Below, one piece after another: positions 56,984-64,000 of a DNA stretch of 64,000 bases. Within the stretch, counting starts at the first letter, position 1, and the number at the start of each line of letters is the position of its first letter. The stretch spans positions 127,994,645-128,058,644 of the forward strand of contig CM042009.1 in the NCBI GenBank assembly GCA_023525715.1. The letters run 5' to 3'. Below the pieces are notes generated by a model. That model did not search any database. It was given only the letters and a program-made list of their open reading frames with translations, and was not told where the DNA came from. Source of the stretch: Cichorium intybus (lineage: Eukaryota > Streptophyta > Magnoliopsida > Asterales > Asteraceae). A program made the position numbers and the translations under genes.

Positions 56984-58198
56984 TTGGCTTGTTTTCTTGT
57001 GAATTGATATAAACTGCTTGTTTGATCAAAGGGTTTTCGAAAATAAACCCTTGGGAGGCCTAATTTTCGTCCATGGTGGCTAGGGTTTCAAAAACCCTAG
57101 CCTCCTTTGCCTTATCTGCGAATTATTTGCTGCCTTAAATAGTTGGTTGTTGTTTTAGTAATTATTGGATAATTAAATAACTGGAACCCCTTATTCTTGG
57201 CATGAAATTTTTGAAATTAGGAAATAATGATAGGGAATTAATTTTATTAATTTTGTGGTCCCCCATTCTTGATTTAATTAGTTTAATTAAATTGTTTAAT
57301 TAAAAGACCAATTAAATCACTTAAAGATTTAATTAAAATTTTTGAAAAATATATATAAATTCACGAAAATTCTTAGAAAATTAAATCTAAAATATTTTAA
57401 TAAGATTAAAATATATCTTATATATTTATGATTAAAAGTTAATATTTATATATAAGAAAATTGGTTAGTCTTACCGCTAGTAGGCCTCATTCACAAAACT
57501 ATCCTATAAAGAGGGTATAAGGCGACTGCCTATAAAATGGCAATCTAATGGGTATCTACTATTACCCACCGCTCTCCTGGTCAGTCGAGTGTCGTTAGCC
57601 GAACGGGTTTGATAGAACCGCTAAGCCTCTTAAAAGTATAATGCTATAATTGAAAGTACTAGAACCTTAAACAAAACCCAATCTAGTTACTTTGGGATAA
57701 AAATGTGAATTGGTGCTAATCCATGGAATTGCACATTGCACTTTGTGGAACGTTGGTGGAGCGTGTGTGGTTTACCGGCACGCCAACTGGGGTCCGCAAA
57801 GACTTGCAATGGGTTTCTCGACTTTGTCATTATTAACGGAGCGTGTGTGGTTAACCGGCACGTTAATTAGAGATGGCAATTGACTTTGAGAGTACCAAGC
57901 TAATTTGCATGGCTATTCACACCCGATTTGTGATCCTCGGCATCCCAGTCACAAACAGTGGGGCACATCCGAGACCAAGCATGCCATTGAACAGTTCAAT
58001 GTGTCTCAACAGATCTAGGAATTTCATAAGATGAAATTGATAAATGTATTATCTACCTTAATGACCATTATGTTGTGATTACGGCATCCCTCTTCACATC
58101 ATAGTTGGGGCATTTTGGGTCCTAGCCTTTATGAATAATAAATTGGGTAATTATTTAAAAGGACTAATTAAACTAATAAAAGTATGTTTATTGTAGAT
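56984..58198 (+). other. Copia VI untranslated leader
   Basis: About 1.2 kb, non-coding, similar to 33726-34880. It has two GGAGCGTGTGTGGTT blocks (about 57758 and 57838), each followed by CCGGCACG. Confidence 0.7.
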
Positions 58199-59045
58199 GT
58201 CTGAATCAAGTGTCTATTCTTCTCCCTCTCCTCCTTCATCCATTTCTGAGAGCTTCAGAATGCACCTGCTACATATGGTAAGGCTGACTGGCCTAAACTA
58301 TATGGTATGGCTTCATAAATAGAGAATAGTTCTCCGTTTTGCTGGCAAGCCATATCTGACTGAGTGTCCGCTCCCCAAAGGATGACATCACACAGTAGCT
58401 TGTGATGAGCATGACTCCTTGATTGTTAAGTCAAGAAAAGTTCGTTGCCTTATACTACTGATCATTGACCCCGAGTTCCGCAGGAATTTAGAATTCCTGG
58501 GGTCAGATAAGTTAACACAGCTAGTTGTGGAAAAGTTCCATGAACTGGTTGAGAAAGGACGAGCTAAGATCTTGAAAGAGTTTGAAGTGTGTAGGAAGTA
58601 GCACCAGATCACATGTTCTCAAGACTGAGAGACACATATGTGAACTGTATAAATTTGGTTCCCTTTTGATCGGGAGTTAAAGCATTAGCTCGACTCGCTG
58701 ATCCGTTCATCCTGATGTACAGGAAGGGAAACCAGATAAGACAATCGTAGATATGCATTCAATGTTGACTCTGTATGAGTCGCTCATAGAGAAGCATAGT
58801 TCCATTGATTCAGCTGCTTCGGGATTGAGTCCAGTAATAGGACACATCAAGAAATGATCCAGATCATCTGAACCGGTTCCTCGATGCTTCAATCTGGGAA
58901 TCCACAGGGTGGGACACAGTCACGGAAAGATTGGAAAATGCTCCGAAGCCGAACAGTTTGGCAACTCAGGAATATCTTAAAACTCAGAACCCATGATCCT
59001 TAATTCCCTGATACAGGATGTGTTTCTCACATTTGCTCTGTATGC
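58199..59045 (+). pseudogene. Copia VI gag and protease remnant
   Basis: The ATG at 58199 is the equivalent of the copia II gag start (MSESSVYSSPSPPSS). A readable stretch at 58419-58601 contains gag helix (LEFLGSDKLTQLVVEKFHEL). Stops are frequent. The protease region shows the TGCxxHxCS pattern at about 59010-59042, as in copia II. No zinc knuckle can be made out. Confidence 0.65.
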
Positions 59046-59349
59046 ATGGACTCTGTAGGATGTGGGATGTTGTTGCATAGGAGCATATTCAGATTGGATC
59101 TGAAGCTCATTCAGTTTTAGAGTTTAGTTAGATATTGAAATCATGTTATTAGCTTATTAGATGCGTATAACATTGTTCAAGGATTCTGTTTTAATAAAAT
59201 TGTCAATTTCTTTTAAACACCCGTTGTTTGAAATTATCCTTGAAATGTTGAATGCATGAATAGTAATAACTTGAATGTTGAATGCATCCAAAGTGTTTGG
59301 ATTCAGGAATTGTGTCCCTTATGATTGTTAAGATAAATGTTGTAAGAAT

Positions 59350-59600
59350 CAATTCAACCAAAGGTCCTGTTGGACAGGACTTTGGAATCATTTGACTTAG
59401 AGTCTCATGATGAATTGAGTTCTTAATGTGTCAAGAAATGAATCAACCAAAGATCCAGTTGGACAGGACTTTGGAATCATTTGACTTAGAGTCAGATGAT
59501 GATTAAGTTCTTTAGAAAGCATATGTGGCAAGAAATGAATCACCCAAAGATCCAAAGGATAGGATTTTGGAATCAGTTGACTTAGAGTCATAAGTTTACA
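59350..59600 (+). repeat. Three tandem copies of a roughly 90-bp integrase-derived segment
   Basis: GGACTTTGGAATCATTTGAC recurs at 59377, 59466 and (diverged) 59562, each preceded by CAACCAAAG or CACCCAAAG and followed by TTAGAGTC. The copia II equivalent (TTGGAGTCATTTGACC, about 36326) occurs once and encodes the integrase zinc-finger region, so this is a local tandem amplification in copia VI. Confidence 0.7.
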
Positions 59601-60478
59601 TAGAGATGTAAAAGAGATTGAGATTAGAAGCAACGAACACATCTGTTGCTGCGTATTGCTCGAATCCTCGAATAGAACACAATTGGTTGTACTCTGCGAT
59701 ATTTGTCAATCAATATGACAAACATGGCTTCGCTTATCAGAATAATTGATTGAATTGAAACCTTGAACAGTTCAAGGACTTCAAAGGAAGTACAAGAGCC
59801 ACAGAACCTGAGTGACAACATAAACTGGGAAAATGTTTCACAGTTTATTCCCTTCCAAGAACATTAATAGTTATAATGTGTCTTAGGGAAGATGATGGAG
59901 CGTTGGTCGAAACAGTTCGATCCTCATTGTATGAGATACATTGTCAATACATTGAATACTAAACCAGTCAGACCATATTCCAACCACATCCTTCGACTAA
60001 GTAGGTTTTGCAGACACTGTCTGAAATGTAAAGCTGGGATTGTCCCACTTGTACATTAAAAGTCCAGGGTCTTGTTGTGTTCGTCCGAACCACATGACTA
60101 GCCTGAACCTAATCAGAAATGTCGTTTCACTAGCTATCCCGCTGTACCTGGAAAAGAAAGAGCTCTTGTAGAAAGAACTCATGTTCTAAGGAAATAGTGG
60201 GAGTTGGGACAGTCCTGAATGAATTCAGAATTAGCAAAGTGAAAGAACCTTTAGTCATCACTAGGCTTAGAGCAAAAATCATATTTTTGGTCTAATACTG
60301 ACATAATCTTCTCTTGACCAGTAGTATTGATCACCGTCATAAGTAGTTATGATCGGGGTGACATACCGATTTGTGGTAAAACACTATAGTTGGTACGGAT
60401 TAGCAATCCAACTACTTGGAAGCATTGGTGAGCCCGGTTGCTGCCGATTAAGAGAACCTTAGGACGAGATACAGTCTA
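59601..60478 (+). pseudogene. Copia VI pol remnant, unreadable
   Basis: About 880 bp of internal copia sequence with stops in all frames. Only short fragments of possible integrase C-terminal sequence can be guessed. It ends in GTCTA (60474-60478), the left target duplication of the solo LTR. Confidence 0.45.
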
Positions 60479-63156
60479 TGTGACATCCGCCTAAAATGGA
60501 TTCAGGTCAACCCAACCCAATTGGAAATTTAATAAACCCTATTCGAGATTTCTTGACGCTAATAGGATCAAAACCCTTACACTACGATATAAATTGACGT
60601 TAATAGCAATATAGCATAGTATAACGTTATAACTATAATCAAATTAAATTATGATATCATATTAAAATCAAACCAAAGTATAATGCTCTAATTAAATTAA
60701 AAAAATCAAACTTGAATGCTATAATTAAACTTCAAATCAAAGTAGATTGTTATAATCAAATAATAACCTATTTTTTATAAAACTCTATTTTTATAAACAG
60801 TACATTAAATTTTATAAAACTCTTAAGATGCTTGTGTTAGTGGGGAATTATGAAGACCACCAAAAGTAAAAGTTTATTCCCTTTGTCTCCCACTCACACC
60901 TCCCATCATCTTTCCTTTCATTTTTCTCCCAACACATTATTCTCATCACCACTCAAACCATATCTATTCTTTCTCTCACTCTCAATCTCGAAATTCCTCC
61001 TAGAAATCTTCATATTTCAGCCAAGAACACTCCAATATACTCAAATCTTCATCCCTCTTGAAGCATTCATCAAGGTATGTTGTTAAAAGTCTCAAATTCA
61101 TGAATAAAACAAATTAAATCCACCAAACTATCTAAAACTCATTTTATGCATAAACCTGATTTTTCTCAGGATCCCATCAATAAAATAAGAAGTTCTGGAA
61201 ATTTTCATAAAATAATTTATTTTTATTGAATTACTATAATTCTTGCAATAAAATAGAGAAATAATTCACATAAAACACTTTTTGCAGTCAATAAATTCTG
61301 GGAAAATTTTGGAACAACCCATAGATTGAGTAAAGTGGATTTCTGAAGTTTCATGCATTTATATTACTGTTTGATGCTTATTTTGTATTTTATTTTGTTG
61401 TAGATAAATAAATTGAAAAATATAGTTATGTATGTTAAAAAACAATATTTTATATTTTTCACACCTTATTAACATTTTAAAGACTCCATGACAAAATATA
61501 CAGATTTTTGTAAGAATTTGTGCTTATTTTTCCTGATTTAATGATTATTTAATGGTTTAAATTGATAATAAATAGCTACACATGTCCAAAAATTATAAAC
61601 CCTTATCATAATATCATATATAACATGTTAATCATAAATAAAAAGTCTAATGAATTTCTCTTAATATTTTCCTATTATTTATGATTTTATTGATTAGTTA
61701 ATAATGAAAAACATAATAAATACTTCCAACAGTCAAAAATATCCAAAACCTTTACAGTGGGCTCAATATAATGTTAGAAAACTATGGTTAAGTTTCAAGA
61801 ATTTTTGGGAATCATTTATTATTTTTCCCGAATTTTGTTGTGGTTTAATTATTAAAATACTAAATAAATACTAAAGCAGTTAAGCAAAATATGAAAATTT
61901 TACCGTAATTACTATTTTATGCAATAATGATTTTCTGATAATTTCATAATGTTTCATTACTGTTTAGTATTTAAAACCATTTTCCTAAATATCTAAGCAT
62001 GTAAAAATGCATTTTTAATGATTATTTCATATAAATAATTGTTTATAATATATAAAATATGTAAATACTTATAATTTGACTAGTTATTATTTCAATAAGA
62101 AATTATTAAAATCTTGCCTAAAGTGAAAATATAAATTAATTAAGCAAAGTAATTAATTCAATTTAAAATTCATTTAACATATGAATACATTAAAATTCAA
62201 AACAAAATTTGGATTATTGTTAATTTATCTAATATAAGAATATGTGTCTAATTATTTTTATTAATACTATATTCCCGTTTATCGATTCCTAAGCCAAAAC
62301 TATTAATTATATTAGGTTCTACGACATTTTGACTCGAGCCGTCTATCGTACAACACGCGTATTCCTTATTGGACTAATGTGAGTTATCTACCCCATATTT
62401 TATAATTTTCAATACTATTGGGGTGTATCATGTGGTTTTAATATGTTCCAACTTTATTTTATTATTTTAACACAATTGAGACATTGTTGGGACATTTATA
62501 CATGAATCATTATTTGTATAATTATTGTTTGTTTACGCTACATGTACTTGTAGTGCATTACCATTTTTAGTCTAATCTCCATGACCATGCCCGTATTCTT
62601 GAGGTACGTTATGGACAATAATAGCGCTATTGGGTTGACCACCCCGCCTTGGGACGCTAAGGTGATTGATCGCACGTGGTTGTGTGTGTATGATGATTAG
62701 ATGCTCCATCCTATATATATACATATATATGTATATATAGGGTGAGGACTTATTATTGTTGTTATCATTTGTTAATCAATTTTTGATTTATAAACTGTTA
62801 TCTCGATAACATTTGCTTGCCAACTTCAAAAGAAAACAAACTTCAAATTATTCAAACTCACGATTTTCTTAATAAAACTAGATTACTCACCAACTCTCGT
62901 AGTTGACCTGTTTTACCCATGATGCAGATTTGAAGAATGAAGTTGATGAAAAGTAGGGTGTACCTTAGAAACCCACAAGACTATTTAAATTTGATGTAAT
63001 AAATGTTGTTGTATTTGGATTTGTATTTGTATGTTGTGGATCTTGTTTGCATACTTAGTACTTAATTGAATCTAATCATGTTATAACATAGTTGTCATGA
63101 GACTTTGAACAATATATCACGCCTTGATCGATTCCGCCACGGATCGGGGTGTGACA
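60479..63156. mobile_element. Solo LTR, 2.68 kb, probably from a gypsy element
   Basis: Begins TGTGACATCCGCCTAAAATG and ends GGATCGGGGTGTGACA, flanked by GTCTA (60474-60478) and GTCTG (63157-63161), a 5-bp target duplication with one mismatch. The host copia VI sequence continues on the other side. No internal coding region lies between the ends, so this is the product of LTR-LTR recombination. The tips resemble those of Tekay/Del-type chromovirus LTRs, an assignment I cannot prove. A 78-codon frame at 60850-61086 is not considered a gene. It contains a short palindromic TATATATACATATATATGTA block near 62714. Confidence 0.75.
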
Positions 63157-64000
63157 GTCTGTGTGACAGTTTGATTGATTTTACAACTGGTCTTAAAACC
63201 AGTGGGAGTAATTGAATCATCAAAAGAAACCAACATGGACAGAAACGTACCTTCAGAACGTCAGGTTGAGTGAGACGACCCTTAGAATCAAGTAATTGAC
63301 TCCGAGAGAAGCACTCTCAATAGAAGATGAAATCCGAAAGGACACTGCATATTGTAAGTTGTTAGTGGAGCGCGTGTGGATCACCGGCACACTAATGGGG
63401 ACTCACAAAGAGTATGCCAGCATAAAGGTGCGTGGGCCCGGGATTACCCCATGGGCATCTCTCAAGAAAGGATATTCAGATTCTCAGAATATGCCAAAGG
63501 ATTGGATTTTGAGAAAGGGCTGAAAGATATCCATTAAGATGTCAGAAAGGTTTGGATTCTCAAAATATGCCATAAGCTCTGGATTTTGTGAATAGTCCAT
63601 AACCGTGTCAAAGCCAGTGGGAGTGTTGCTATTATCTATCTCCATATATGTGTTACATAATGTTTCTAGGAAACGTTTTTTTTATTACAAAGTGTAATGA
63701 CTTGGTGTTAAGAGACGAATCGCTATGAAAGACTCAATAAAGATACGACATGCTCAGGTGGTTACAAACGTCTATGAGATAGATCGAAACTCTGCCAAGA
63801 TGATCTTGATGAGACTCAAGATGCATGGCTCAGGAAAGGAGTTTCCTGTCATTGCAAAGTGTGATGAATTGGCATCAGAGATATAAAGAAGGTGCAACAT
63901 ACTCACATAATCCATTGACATATATCAGATTGATGTTATCATCAATATAGACCTAGCCATAGTAAACATGATCTTGATGAGAATCAAGATGCATGAGAAA
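63157..64000 (+). other. Continuation of copia VI after the solo LTR
   Basis: Degenerate. GGAGCGCGTGTGGATCACCG at 63367 resembles the leader blocks near 57758 and 57838, suggesting rearranged or duplicated leader sequence. A 75-codon frame (63296-63523) has no recognised domain. AATCAAGATGCATG-type words recur at 63814 and 63981. Confidence 0.4.

Larger units (their letters stand above)
56205..64000 (+). mobile_element. Copia element VI, decayed, interrupted by a solo LTR and running off the right edge
   Basis: 5' LTR (56205), tRNA-Met type primer site (56972), 1.2-kb leader, then traces of gag, protease and integrase, all with many stops. A solo LTR interrupts it at 60479-63156. Related to copia II but more decayed. 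Confidence 0.75.

Noticed and set aside
60850..61086. 78-codon ORF with hydrophobic and Ser-rich sequence
   Set aside because: Lies inside a solo LTR, low complexity, no domain, no partner gene.

Overview
The window is plant nuclear DNA, almost certainly from a eudicot with a repeat-rich genome. The evidence is a stack of Ty1/copia and Ty3/gypsy (Athila-type) LTR retrotransposons, a Helitron, a Harbinger-type MITE, many long (TA)n arrays and strong AT richness. The family mix (a Sirevirus-like copia element with an extra 3' ORF, Athila-type elements with a tRNA-Asp type primer site) would fit Asteraceae, but that is a guess. I found no convincing single-copy host gene, rRNA or tRNA gene. Every recognisable protein is transposon-derived, and nearly all are broken.

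Left part (1-15 kb). Terminal-inverted-repeat (TIR) elements of several families lie end to end, separated by (TA)n arrays: one running off the left edge (1-378), 523-2090, 2236-2587 and 12843-14582. Between them lies the minus-strand remnant of a Sirevirus-like copia element (2713-11838). It has a 402-bp 3' LTR, a polypurine tract, an intact 661-codon env-like ORF and a pol carrying three stops and one frameshift. Its gag, protease and 5' LTR are missing.

Middle part (15-32 kb). A 1.5-kb unit is repeated three times in tandem (15137-21888). A 3.46-kb Helitron (16740-20197, minus) sits inside unit 2 and a (TA)n expansion sits inside unit 3. A featureless AT-rich stretch follows, then a decayed copia RNase H scrap, a 338-bp Harbinger-like MITE with TTA target duplications, and two more TIR elements between (TA)n arrays (28991-30377 and 30499-31794). 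Each TIR family carries its own short, many-times-repeated palindromic motif inside.

Right part (32.9-64 kb). This is a nested retrotransposon stack. Copia II (plus, from 32884) is split inside its integrase by an 8.4-kb Athila-type element on the minus strand (36625-45070, target duplication AGTAT). That element has gag, protease and an ORF1-like gene but no reverse transcriptase, RNase H or integrase. The 3' LTR of copia II is cut at 48480 by an inverted relative (copia V), whose RNase H is in turn cut by a short non-coding Athila-type element (50356-53975). A Sirevirus-like gag scrap (53976-54560) then separates that element from a divergently oriented Athila-type 5' end with gag (54561-56204). 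Copia VI (from 56205) interrupts this gag and is itself interrupted by a 2.7-kb solo LTR (60479-63156).

The most interesting signal is the set of (TA)n-flanked TIR elements that share one architecture, each with a different palindromic internal repeat.
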